DNA of 64,000 nucleotides from positions 6,815 to 70,814 of the forward strand of contig NZ_JNWV01000046.1 in assembly GCF_000716535.1 (NCBI RefSeq), written 5' to 3'. The DNA comes from Streptomyces flaveolus. GTDB taxonomy: Bacteria; Actinomycetota; Actinomycetes; Streptomycetales; Streptomycetaceae. The notes under the pieces were generated by a model. The model was not told the origin of the DNA. It saw only the letters and a program-made list of their open reading frames with translations, and searched no databases. This document shows, piece after piece, positions 33,848-42,006 of this stretch; position 1 is the first letter of the stretch, and every line of letters begins with the position of its first letter. Position numbers and translations under genes: made by a program.

Positions 33848-34551
33848 GAGGCCGTCAGGAAGGAGTCGATGGCTGCGAAGGTGGCCTCGGGTGCCTCCAC
33901 CACCGGCATGTGCCGGGCACCGGGGACGATCTCGAACCGCGAGTCGGCGAAGGCACCGGCGTAGGCACGTCCGTACTCCGGCGGATGGACCGGGTCGTCC
34001 TCCCCCCACAGCACGAGGGTGGGGGTCCGGACGCGCCCGAGCCGCCGCAGCAGTTTCGGATCGCTCAGCGACCGCCCCGCGTAGGCGTACACCAGGTGCA
34101 TGTTGGCGGGCATGGGGCGGCCTCCCGGCTGCTCCCAGTCCAGCCGCATGGTGAAACCGTCGATCTCCGGCCCGATGGGGTCGATCAGCACCATGCGGCC
34201 GATGCGGTGGCCGCGGTCGCGCACCGCCATCTCCGACGCGATCCAGCCGCCGAACGACGTGGCGACGACCAGGACGTCGTGCAGGCGCTCGTCCTCCAGG
34301 AGGTCGAGGTAGCCGTGGGCGAGGTCGTCCACTCCGGAGAACCAGGCCGGCCGGGGCGTGCCGTTCCACCCCGGATGCGTCGGCGCCATCACGGTGGACG
34401 TCTTCTCGAAATGGTTCTGGATCGCCACGGTGTTGGCAGGGCCGTGGCCGCCGTGGAGAACGAGTACCGGCCGGCCGGAACCGGCCTTCGTGACGGTGAG
34501 GGGCAGGCCGGGGTAGAGGTCGACCGGCCGGGGCAGGGGGTCGTTGGTCAT
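33844..34551 (-). CDS. Alpha/beta hydrolase, probable meta-cleavage-product C-C hydrolase
   Basis: A 235-residue hydrolase with oxyanion HGGHGP, nucleophile Ser99 in VVATSFGGW, acid Asp in LWGEDDPVHPP and His in GARHMPVVEAP. The size is small but complete. Directly after an extradiol dioxygenase gene, it is best read as the enzyme that cleaves the C-C bond of the ring-opened dienoate (MhpC/BphD type). ATG 34551 follows GGGAG by 9 bases; the stop overlaps the DUF35 start by 4 bases. A simple esterase cannot be excluded. Confidence 0.85.
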   Translation of the reverse strand: MTNDPLPRPVDLYPGLPLTVTKAGSGRPVLVLHGGHGPANTVAIQNHFEKTSTVMAPTHPGWNGTPRPAWFSGVDDLAHGYLDLLEDERLHDVLVVATSFGGWIASEMAVRDRGHRIGRMVLIDPIGPEIDGFTMRLDWEQPGGRPMPANMHLVYAYAGRSLSDPKLLRRLGRVRTPTLVLWGEDDPVHPPEYGRAYAGAFADSRFEIVPGARHMPVVEAPEATFAAIDSFLTAS

Positions 34552-34736
34552 GGCAACTGGTCTCCCGGGGTGGTGCCGAGGTGCTCGGCAGGTGGAACGG
34601 TGAGCGAGGCCGGCGGACCGGGCAGACCTGCGCCCGGCGGTCGTGCGGCCAGGCGCAGGCGCGGTGCCGCCGGGACGTGCGGATCGGGCGGCGCTCGTGG
34701 CGGACGTCGCGCCGCGCACGGGAGGGCGCGATGCCG

Positions 34737-35636
34737 TCAGTGCGCGCCGGCCATCAGTTCGGCGAGGTCGTCGGGGCTGATGAGCGAGGCGGGCATGGGC
34801 GGGCCCCAGACGGCGCCGCCCTCGTGCACGCCGGGCTTCCACAGCTGGTCCTCGGTGATCTCGTCCATGCCGCAGTAGTACTCGCACTGGTTACCGGCGG
34901 GGTCGCGCAGGTAGTAGAAGTAGTTCGAGCCGATCGCCAGTCGCCCGAACCCCCAGGTGTGCCGCTCCGGGTGGCCCTCCAGGACCGCCTTGGCCGCACG
35001 GCCGATCTCGTCGACGTCGGCGACCTCCCAGGAGCTGTGGTGCAGGTAGTTCACCGGCGAGGCACCCACGACCAGGTTGTGGTGGTCCGTCGAGCAGCGC
35101 ATGAACGTGGCGGCGTCGCGCACCTCGTCACTGATCTTGAAGCCGATGCCGTCCGTGAAGAATCCCTGTGTGGTCGCCGCGTCGGTCGATCCGAGGTACA
35201 CGTGGCCGAGCTTGCGCGGACGCACGGGCTCGGTGGCGAACACCGAGGGGGCCCGGTGGTTGGCTGGGTGCGCCCTGGGAGCCGGCTTCGCCGGGATCTG
35301 CGGCGCGACCGACACCGTTACGCTCAGGCCGGTGACCGGCTCGGTGGTCGTGAGCCGGTCGCCGTCCACGTCACTGTGCACGCCGAAACGTGACAGGGAG
35401 GCGGAGATGCGGCCGAGGTCGTCGCGGTCGTCGGCACCGATGCCCAGCGAGATGAGCCTGCGGACCGGCGCCTGCACGATGCGGAGCTGGCGCGGACCTC
35501 CGTCGACGGTGCCGAACCAGTGCTCGCCGGGGGTGTCCGGCTCCTGCGGGATGAGGCCGTAGGTGGTGTAGTACTCGAGCGTCTCCGCGACGTTGGGGAC
35601 GCCGAGTGTGATGTCGGTCAGACGGTGTAGCGACAC
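34737..35636 (-). CDS. Type I extradiol ring-cleavage dioxygenase (VOC superfamily)
   Basis: A 299-residue two-domain vicinal-oxygen-chelate enzyme. In the C-terminal domain the iron ligands can be placed by comparison with BphC: His145 (KLGHVYLG), His200 (NYLHHSSW) and Glu252 (NQCEYYCG), with the acid-base His186 (STDHHNLVV). It should open a catechol next to the hydroxyls using Fe(II) and O2. GTG 35636 follows AAGGAG by 9 bases. It is the first gene of the leftward block, 185 bases ahead of the C-C hydrolase, which supports a meta-cleavage route. Confidence 0.93.
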   Translation of the reverse strand: MSLHRLTDITLGVPNVAETLEYYTTYGLIPQEPDTPGEHWFGTVDGGPRQLRIVQAPVRRLISLGIGADDRDDLGRISASLSRFGVHSDVDGDRLTTTEPVTGLSVTVSVAPQIPAKPAPRAHPANHRAPSVFATEPVRPRKLGHVYLGSTDAATTQGFFTDGIGFKISDEVRDAATFMRCSTDHHNLVVGASPVNYLHHSSWEVADVDEIGRAAKAVLEGHPERHTWGFGRLAIGSNYFYYLRDPAGNQCEYYCGMDEITEDQLWKPGVHEGGAVWGPPMPASLISPDDLAELMAGAH

Positions 35637-36244
35637 GGCTGGGTACTCCTTGTGGCCGAGCGTAGGCGCGTCGACGGCGTGTCACGCGCGGTGGGGGACA
35701 TGGTCCGGGGGCCTGCGGTCTGCTTCCGCCGGTTCCTCCGGGCCGTACTCCGGCGGTGAGGACGGTTCCGGACCGCCTCGGTGCTCCGGGAGCCGTCCGC
35801 GACGTCCGCCCGCATGCGGGGGGCGCACGGCTGTGTCCTGTTCCTGTGGGCGAGCGGACGGCTTGCGGGACCGGGCCGCGGCGACGCCGGTCTCGACTCG
35901 CGTAGTCGGATTCTGAGTCGGCCGGGCGGGGAGGTCAACACGGTCCGGGAGGCACCGGCGCCACGGCACGGCTCGTCCGGGCGAAAGCGGGTCGCCGTCG
36001 TCGTCATCCGCCCTGACCAGAGGCGATTGAGTACGGCAGGCGAATCAGACGTGCGTCATTTCGGTGTTGGACAACGCCGCGGAGATGTCCTAAGGCCTGT
36101 CGGGTCGGGAGGACGACGACCACCCGGACCGCGGGGCCGGATCCGGCGGGTGCGCGCTCGTCCGACGCCGTCCGTCGTTATGTCGCGGCCACACACTCTG
36201 TCTGACGGAAGCCCGTCCCCGCCGCACGTCCCGGTTGTGATGTC
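35637..36244. other. 608-base divergent region without a gene
   Basis: Lies between the extradiol dioxygenase (leftward) and SDR copy 2 (rightward). No convincing reading frame. It must hold the main promoter of the catabolic block; no recurrent palindrome is seen near the dioxygenase start. Confidence 0.45.
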
Positions 36245-36258
36245 TTGACGACGCAATC
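36245..36258. promoter_or_regulatory. Candidate MarR operator before SDR 2
   Basis: CTTGACGACGCAAT, same pattern as the SDR 1 sites but single, about 145 bases before the start. Confidence 0.45.
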
Positions 36259-36400
36259 CCCGCTGCCCAGTCTTGGCCCGCGCGATGGAATCGAAGACGA
36301 CGATGTCCGTCTGCTCGCCTCGAATCGCGCTTCGTCAGCCCTGATCGCCCGACGCACCAGCCGCCCGGGTGACGGTGTGCCGCCGACCGGGAGGGTTTCC

Positions 36401-37165
36401 ATGGGAATGCTCGATGGCAAAGTAGTACTGATCACGGGGACCGGGGGAGGACTGGGGCGTGTCGCGGCGCTGACCTTCGCACGGGAGGGTGCCAGGGTGG
36501 TCGGCTGCGACATACAGGAGGACGCCAGCCGCGAGACGGCCGAACTCGTACGTCGCGCCGGTGGTGAGGTGACGGACGTCGCCCCGGTCGACCTGCGGGA
36601 CCCCGCACAGGCCCGGCAGGTCGTCGAAGACGCCGTGACGGCCTACGGCGGGCTCGACGTGGTCTACAACAACGCGGCCGTGCAGTATTTCGGGCCGGTG
36701 TCCGCCTTCTCCGTCGACGACTGGAACGCGACCATAGTCGGCGAGCTCAACGTCCCTTTCTTCGTCACGAAGTTCGCCTGGCCGCACCTGATCCGGCGCG
36801 GCGGAGGCGTCGTCCTCAACGTGGCCTCCGTCGCGGGCTCGATCGCGGGGCAGGTGCCGCCGATGGTCGCGCACTGCGCGGCGAACGCCGGCGTCGTCGG
36901 CATGACGAGACAACTCGCGCTCGAAGGGGCGCCGCACGGTATCCGCGCCGTCTCCATCAGTCCCGGGCCCGTCAGCACGCCGGCCAGTGAGCGGGATCTC
37001 GGCGACGACCAGGCGGCGCGGGACGCGATCACCGGCAAGACGCTCCTCAAGCGCTTCGCCCGCCCCGAGGAGATCGTCGAACTCGCGGCCTTTCTCGCCT
37101 CCGACCGCGCGGCGTACATCACAGGCACGGACTACCTGGTCGACGGCGGCGCCGCGGCGTGGTGA
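36401..37165 (+). CDS. Short-chain dehydrogenase/reductase lacking the catalytic Tyr and Lys (copy 2)
   Basis: A 254-residue near-twin of the SDR at 20580, aligning without gaps (about 59 differences by hand). It has VLITGTGGGLGR, VYNNAA, NVAS and YITGTDYLVDGGAA. The YxxxK motif is again replaced: PPMVAHCAANAGVVGMTRQ has His and Asn at the Tyr and Lys positions. Both copies keep the same change although a quarter of other residues differ, which suggests selection for the altered site. ATG 36401 follows GGGAGGG by 5 bases. Confidence 0.88.
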   Translation: MGMLDGKVVLITGTGGGLGRVAALTFAREGARVVGCDIQEDASRETAELVRRAGGEVTDVAPVDLRDPAQARQVVEDAVTAYGGLDVVYNNAAVQYFGPVSAFSVDDWNATIVGELNVPFFVTKFAWPHLIRRGGGVVLNVASVAGSIAGQVPPMVAHCAANAGVVGMTRQLALEGAPHGIRAVSISPGPVSTPASERDLGDDQAARDAITGKTLLKRFARPEEIVELAAFLASDRAAYITGTDYLVDGGAAAW

Positions 37166-37320
37166 CGCGCCGCCGTGCCCCGGCCGGGCCCGAGCCACCG
37201 GCACACCCAGTGGGGCCGCACGTCGGACACGCGGCACACTCGACTCGGCACGTATGGGAGTGTCCCCAGCGCCACACGCACGTCCGGCATCGCCGTGGAC
37301 ATCGCCCTTCGCTCCCTACG

Positions 37321-37334
37321 ATTGACGGGTCAAG
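37321..37334. promoter_or_regulatory. Candidate MarR operator without an obvious target gene
   Basis: ATTGACGGGTCAAG lies in the 426-base gap between two convergent genes. Two bases later an ATG (37337) opens a 62-codon frame (MARRVSATAERR...) that I do not recognise; it could be the leaderless start of a small gene or a leftover promoter. Confidence 0.4.
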
Positions 37335-37591
37335 TAATGGCTCGTAGAGTCTCGGCGACAGCGGAGAGACGGACCGTGCGCCGCCCCAACGGGGCCCTGC
37401 CGTCCGTTCTCAGCTGGCACGCTGTCCCGTGCCCCCCGTCGCGGAACAGCCTCCCGCACGGTGCCCTGGACGCGCTCGGCGCTCCGGGGCACCGTGCCCG
37501 CGAGGGCCGGGCCGGCACGGCATGAAACCGGCCGGCACCGCCGTACCGGCAGGGCGGGGGAGCCGGCAGCCACCGCCCCGGCGGGCTTACC

Positions 37592-38212
37592 TCACTCCCC
37601 GCCCTCCAGCAGACGCGCGAACGGTATGAGACCGTCGTGGGGATCCACGAGGGGCGGCGCCTCACGCCGGGCCACCGCGTCGGCGAGTTCCCGAGCAGCT
37701 CGCCCGATACGCCGTGCCAGCGGGTCCTGCGTGTCGCCGCTGCCGTAGCCCCAGTCATCCGTCGCGGCGAACACCGCCGTGGGCACGACCACGGCGCGCA
37801 GGTACGCGAACATGGGTCGCACCGCGTGTTCGAGGACGAGTGAGTGCCGCCCGGTGCCTCCGGTGGCGGCTGTCAGCACCGGCTTGTCCACCAGAGCGGT
37901 GTCTTCGAGGCAGTCGAAGAACATCTTGAACAACCCGCTGTATGAGGCGGTGAAGGTCGGCGTCACCACGATCAGGCCGTCCGCGGCCGTCACGGCGTCG
38001 AACGCGCGCCTCAGCCCGGGTGACGGATAGCCCGCCATCAGGTGGTTGACCAGGTCGTGCGCGTGGTCGCGTACCTCGACGACGTCGACGCCGACCTGTG
38101 CGCCGCGCCCCTCCAGCTCCGCGCGGACACCGTCGGCGAGCCGGTCGGCGAGCATCCGGGTCGTGGACGGCAGCCGCAGGCCGGCCGAGACCACGGCGAG
38201 TGTGCGCTTCAT
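37592..38212 (-). CDS. NADPH-dependent FMN reductase, LLM partner (CE1759-like)
   Basis: A 206-residue flavodoxin-fold reductase: TLAVVSAGLRLPSTTRMLAD, GLIVVTPTFTASYSGLFKMF and AATGGTGRHSLVLEHAVRP. This matches the family of FMN reductases that occur next to luciferase-like monooxygenases, as in the Corynebacterium CE1758/CE1759 pair. It should supply reduced FMN to the neighbouring monooxygenase. Its ATG overlaps the monooxygenase stop by 4 bases (ATGA), so the two are made together. Confidence 0.88.
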   Translation of the reverse strand: MKRTLAVVSAGLRLPSTTRMLADRLADGVRAELEGRGAQVGVDVVEVRDHAHDLVNHLMAGYPSPGLRRAFDAVTAADGLIVVTPTFTASYSGLFKMFFDCLEDTALVDKPVLTAATGGTGRHSLVLEHAVRPMFAYLRAVVVPTAVFAATDDWGYGSGDTQDPLARRIGRAARELADAVARREAPPLVDPHDGLIPFARLLEGGE

Positions 38213-39306
38213 CGTCCGTCCTCACCGCGTGCGACTCCGGCCGCCGCGACGGCGGAGGGATGCACGGGGGCGTCCGGAACGTGGGCGGGCCGGCTGCTGG
38301 CGAACTCCTTGCGCAGGACGGGCACGATCTCGCCCAGCGATTCGATCTGCTCCAGCACGGTCCTGTGCGGCACGCCGATGCCGTCCACGTTGAACAACTG
38401 CCGTTGGTAGTCGCCGCCCGCGTGTTCACGGTAGGCGAGGACGCGTTCGATCACCTCCTGCGGGCTCCCGACGACCACCGCCGTCTGGGCCATCGTGTCC
38501 TCCAGCGACGGACCGTTCCCGTACGCGGCGGAGCCGTCGAAGTAGGGGCGGAACTCCCGTACGGCGTCCTGCGAGTTCCCGCGCACGAACAGGTGCGCGG
38601 CGAGGCCGACGACGGCGTGGTCGGCGGGGCCGTGTCCGTAGTGCTCGAAGCGGCTCCGGTAGAGGTCGACCAGCCTGCGGACGTGTTCCTTGGGCCAGAA
38701 GAGGTTGTTGTGGAAGAAGCCGTCACCGTAGTACGCGGCCTGTTCGGCGATCTCCGGGCTGCGGATGGACGCGTGCCAGACGAAGGGCGGGACACCGCCG
38801 AGCGGGCGCGGAGTGGAGGTGAAGCCCTGCAGCGGAGTACGGAACCGTCCGGTCCAGTCCACCACGTCCTCGCGCCACAGCCGGTGCAGCAGGGCGTAGT
38901 TCTCCACCGCCAGTTCGATGCCGTTGCGGATGTCCTGGCCGAACCAGGGATAGACCGGGCCGGTGTTGCCACGGCCGAGCATCAGGTCGACCCGGCCGTC
39001 CGCGAGGTGTTGCAGCATCGCGTAGTCCTCGGCGATCTTCACCGGGTCGTTGGTGGTGATCAGCGTGGTGGACGTCGAGAGCAGGATCCGTTCGGTCCGT
39101 GCCGCGATGTGCCCGAGCAGCGTGGTGGGGGAGGACGGGACGAAAGGAGGGTTGTGGTGCTCGCCGATCGCGAAGACGTCCAGTCCGACGTCCTCCGCGA
39201 GCTTCGCGTACTCCACGAGTGCCTTGATCCGCTCGTGCTCCGTGGGGGTCCGCCCGGTCAGCGGGTCGCGCGCCACGTCACCCACGCCGAAGATCCCGAA
39301 GTGCAT
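38209..39306 (-). CDS. Luciferase-like FMN-dependent monooxygenase (CE1758-like)
   Basis: A 365-residue TIM-barrel flavin monooxygenase: MHFGIFGVGDVARDPLTGRT, DVFAIGEHHNPPFVPSSPTT, ILLSTSTTLITTNDPVKIAE, DYAMLQHLADGRVDLMLGRG and TAVVVGSPQEVIERVL. It would insert oxygen using FMNH2 from the overlapping reductase gene. The last 40 residues (after KEFASSRPAH) look unstructured. ATG 39306 follows AGGA by about 8 bases. The broken LLM gene at 2725-3532 belongs to a related but different subfamily. Confidence 0.9.
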   Translation of the reverse strand: MHFGIFGVGDVARDPLTGRTPTEHERIKALVEYAKLAEDVGLDVFAIGEHHNPPFVPSSPTTLLGHIAARTERILLSTSTTLITTNDPVKIAEDYAMLQHLADGRVDLMLGRGNTGPVYPWFGQDIRNGIELAVENYALLHRLWREDVVDWTGRFRTPLQGFTSTPRPLGGVPPFVWHASIRSPEIAEQAAYYGDGFFHNNLFWPKEHVRRLVDLYRSRFEHYGHGPADHAVVGLAAHLFVRGNSQDAVREFRPYFDGSAAYGNGPSLEDTMAQTAVVVGSPQEVIERVLAYREHAGGDYQRQLFNVDGIGVPHRTVLEQIESLGEIVPVLRKEFASSRPAHVPDAPVHPSAVAAAGVARGEDGR

Positions 39307-39881
39307 GTGTGTGTCCTGCCTGTCGTGTTGACGGCTCTGTCGGCCGCCACTGATGGACCGAGAGTTCCTCGGCTGAGTCACCGGCTGCTCTCCGCCGGCG
39401 CACGATGCGCCGTGCGGGCCGCGACAGCGGTACGGGACTGGTCCGCGGGGTGCGGACGCCGCGGTGACGACCGCGGCGTCGTCGGCTGCCGGCGGCCGGG
39501 CGGCACTCAGGCCGGCCGCATTCAGTTCCGGCCGGGCCGGCCTGCCGTCTGGTCGTCGCCGCTTCCGAGGAGTGCGGCGGGCGGCATCAGGGGCGTGCCC
39601 GCCGGTCGGCGGTGACGGCCATGCCCCACGAAGTCGCCGGCGGGAGCGCACCGGTCCTCGTCGGCGTGTGTGCCCCGGTGCCGGCCGGTGCCCCCGAAAG
39701 TGAGGACACGCGTGGTCCGAGCGTGCTCTGACGGGACGTCGGTGATGCTGGGAACCATCTCATTTTCCTACGTGGTGTGCACTGCTGGGCAGTGGAGAAC
39801 GATCGGGTGTCGGCGGGCCGCGTGCGCTCGTCAGGTGTGAACCATCGCCGCTGACGAGACCGGGTGCGCGGCCCCGAGTAA
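39307..39881. other. Non-coding stretch upstream of the monooxygenase
   Basis: No recognisable gene. A 78-codon leftward frame (39522-39758) has a plausible AGGA site but no family resemblance. Confidence 0.4.
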
Positions 39882-39895
39882 CTTGCTGCGGCAAG
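39882..39895. promoter_or_regulatory. Candidate MarR operator
   Basis: CTTGCTGCGGCAAG, with perfect CTTGC/GCAAG arms, 160 bases beyond the MarR gene stop and 576 bases upstream of the monooxygenase. Confidence 0.45.
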
Positions 39896-40055
39896 CAAAT
39901 ATAGCTACGTATCTCGCCGGCTGCCCTACCGGAGCCTGTGCCGTGCGCCACATGGACACACCCGATGCGGTCCCGTGAGGGCGTACGCCTCCGTGGCGGC
40001 GCGGGCGTGCGTGCCCCGGCCGGGCCGACTGTGCGCCGGCCGGGGCACGCGGAGA

Positions 40056-40523
40056 TCAGGCGGCGACGTTCCGCAGGGCGGCGGCGAGCTTGGCGAGGTC
40101 GAAGCCCTCCAGGTGGTCGAGGAAGTGCCGGCGAATGGCGGCGAGAGCGCTCGGCCACGCCTCCTCCAGACGAGCCAGCCCGCTGTCGGTGAGGTAGGCG
40201 TGCCAGCTACGGCCGTCCTGGTCGCACCGCACGCGCTGGATGTAACCCTGGCCCTCCAGGCGGTGCACGACCCGGGTCATGCCGCTGAGCGACATCTCGC
40301 AGGCGTTGGCGAGGGCGCCCATGCGCAGCTGCCGGTCGGGCGCCTCGGACAGGTGCATCAGCGTCAGGTACTCCGTGTTGGACATCCGCTGCTCACGCAT
40401 CATGTCGGCGTCGATCGCGCGCGGCAGGGCGTAGATGAGGCAGGGAAGGGACCGGACGACGGCCTCTTCGTCCGCGGACAGCGGCCGAACGCCGTCTGTG
40501 GTTGATGCGGGCTTCGGTGCCAT
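40056..40523 (-). CDS. MarR-family regulator 1
   Basis: A 155-residue MarR protein: LSADEEAVVRSLPCLIYALP (dimer helices), NTEYLTLMHLSEAPDRQLRM, the recognition region ANACEMSLSGMTRVVHRLEG and the wing RVRCDQDGRSWHAYLTDSG. The R.D.R.W variant of the usual DxRxxx wing motif is shared with the neighbouring paralogue. ATG 40523 follows GAGGATG. It is divergent from MarR 2 with two palindromes between, so the proteins may regulate themselves and each other. One or both are the best candidates to bind the recurrent CTTG-N6-CAAG sites. Confidence 0.92.
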   Translation of the reverse strand: MAPKPASTTDGVRPLSADEEAVVRSLPCLIYALPRAIDADMMREQRMSNTEYLTLMHLSEAPDRQLRMGALANACEMSLSGMTRVVHRLEGQGYIQRVRCDQDGRSWHAYLTDSGLARLEEAWPSALAAIRRHFLDHLEGFDLAKLAAALRNVAA

Positions 40524-40615
40524 GGTCACATCCTCGTGTTTCGCTCGATGAAAGCTACGCCGACCGATCAGGGGTGGACTCGTCTTCTCCGCTGACGGGG
40601 GCATCGCACCCTTTA

Positions 40616-40659
40616 TTTGACGCTACAATTTTCAGTGGTAGATTGCTTGTCGCAGCAAG
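40616..40659. promoter_or_regulatory. Paired operators in the divergent MarR promoter
   Basis: TTTGACGCTACAAT (40616-40629) and CTTGTCGCAGCAAG (40646-40659), 30 bp apart in the AT-richest part of the gap between the two MarR genes. Autoregulatory sites flanking divergent promoters are usual for MarR. Confidence 0.6.
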
Positions 40660-40800
40660 TATATCCCGGACCGTCGCCGGGCTGCGCCTTCGCGAAGGGT
40701 TTCGGCATGACAAAGATCAGACAGCACCCGGCCGGGCGGGCCGGGCCGCTCCCGCCGCCTCCTGGCCGTCTCAGTCCCTCGGCCGCGTACTGTGAGGAAC

Positions 40801-41277
40801 ATGTCCTCCCACGCACGGCGTTCGAAGCCCGCTGAGCGGGAACCGCGTCCTCTCGGCGCGGACGAGGAGGCCGTCGTACGGGCGCTCGGGCGTGTCATCC
40901 ACGCCATGCCGCGCGCCGTCGACGTCGACATGGTCCGGGAGCGGCGGCTCCCTCTCGTCGAGTACCTGGCCCTGATGAACCTCTCGGAGGCCCCGGACCG
41001 GCAGATGCGCATGGGCGACCTCGCCGCCGCGGTGGAGATGTCGGTCAGCGGTCTGACGCGCCTGGTGGACCGCCTGGAGAGGCGGGGGCTCGTGCGGCGG
41101 GTCAGGTCGGCGCAGGACGCCCGCGGCTGGAACGCGAGCCTCACCGACGCGGGGTTCGCCCGGCTGGAGAAGGCCTGGCCGACCAACCTGGCATCCGTCC
41201 GACGTCACTTCCTCGACCACCTCGCGGGCCCGGACCTCGCCAGGCTGGCGGCGGCTCTGCGCAAGATCGGCACCTGA
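40801..41277 (+). CDS. MarR-family regulator 2
   Basis: A 158-residue MarR protein closely related to MarR 1 and to the truncated copy at 6314: LGADEEAVVRALGRVIHAMP, LVEYLALMNLSEAPDRQMRM, AAAVEMSVSGLTRLVDRLER, and VRSAQDARGWNASLTDAGFA. The C-terminal WPTNLASVRRHF is identical to the truncated copy, so that one derives from this lineage. ATG 40801 is used although GAGG lies only 3 bases before it; GTG 40792 is the alternative. Ligand unknown; no conserved Cys suggests an organic ligand rather than thiol oxidation. Confidence 0.9.
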   Translation: MSSHARRSKPAEREPRPLGADEEAVVRALGRVIHAMPRAVDVDMVRERRLPLVEYLALMNLSEAPDRQMRMGDLAAAVEMSVSGLTRLVDRLERRGLVRRVRSAQDARGWNASLTDAGFARLEKAWPTNLASVRRHFLDHLAGPDLARLAAALRKIGT

Positions 41278-41460
41278 GGGGTGCGGGCGCCCGCCCTGCC
41301 CGGCTGAGGCCACCGTGTGCCGATCCGGGCGTGGGCGCGCGGGTTCCCTCCCCCAGGACGCTCCCGCCGCCCGCCTCGCGCGCGTGCGGGGGTACCGCGC
41401 GCGCACCCTCATCCATATCGACCCAACGTTCTTCATCCCACCTCAACGACAAGGACTGTC

Positions 41461-41829
41461 ATGTACATTGCCGCCGTTGTTCTCAGTGTCCTCCTCGCCC
41501 TCTTCTCCCTCGCCGCCGGCGCGCCCAAGGTGCAGCTGAAGGGCGATGTCCCGAACGGCCTCGTGGCGAAGGGACTCGGCACCGGGCTGGTTCGCTTCAT
41601 CGGTCTCGCCGAGACGGCCGCGGCGGTGGGACTCGTCGTGGGCATCTGGTGGCAGCCCCTGGGCATCGCCGCGGCCGTCGGCATGGCCGTCCTGTTCCTG
41701 GGAGCGATCAGGTACCACGTCAAGTGGGGCGACTACGGGGACAGCGCGAGCCGTGGCGGTGCCATGTCTCCGGTGCTCTTCCTCGTCGTCGCGGTGGCGA
41801 CCGCCCTCACCCTCGCCGCCTCGCAGTGA
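41461..41829 (+). CDS. DoxX-like membrane protein
   Basis: A 122-residue protein with four hydrophobic helices (AAVVLSVLLALFSLAAGAPK, GLVRFIGLAETAAAVGLVVG, LGIAAAVGMAVLFLGAIRYH, SPVLFLVVAVATALTLAA). The G..K and GLaEt.aa.Gl..G patterns fit the DoxX-like family (PF13564 type), associated with redox and detoxification operons. ATG 41461 follows AAGGAC by 6 bases. Its neighbours are MarR 2 and an alpha/beta hydrolase on the same strand. Confidence 0.82.
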   Translation: MYIAAVVLSVLLALFSLAAGAPKVQLKGDVPNGLVAKGLGTGLVRFIGLAETAAAVGLVVGIWWQPLGIAAAVGMAVLFLGAIRYHVKWGDYGDSASRGGAMSPVLFLVVAVATALTLAASQ

Positions 41830-42006
41830 GACCCGCGGCGCGGGCGACGCCGTCCGGGCCGGCCCGCCCGTGCCTGGAGAGGGGTCCGGGCCCGGCCTGA
41901 CCGGACGCGCCGCGCCACACGTTCGCGAGGGCCGGGCAGGCCCACGGGACACCCACGCACGGCCGGGCGGAGTCCGGACGCATCGTCATACAGGGAGGGA
42001 AGCGCT

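Noticed and set aside
37337..37525. A 62-codon gene starting 2 bases after a candidate operator
   Set aside because: No family resemblance, no ribosome site and Arg/Pro-rich composition; kept only as an observation.
39522..39758. A 78-codon leftward gene upstream of the LLM monooxygenase
   Set aside because: A plausible AGGA site exists but composition and lack of any motif do not support a real protein.
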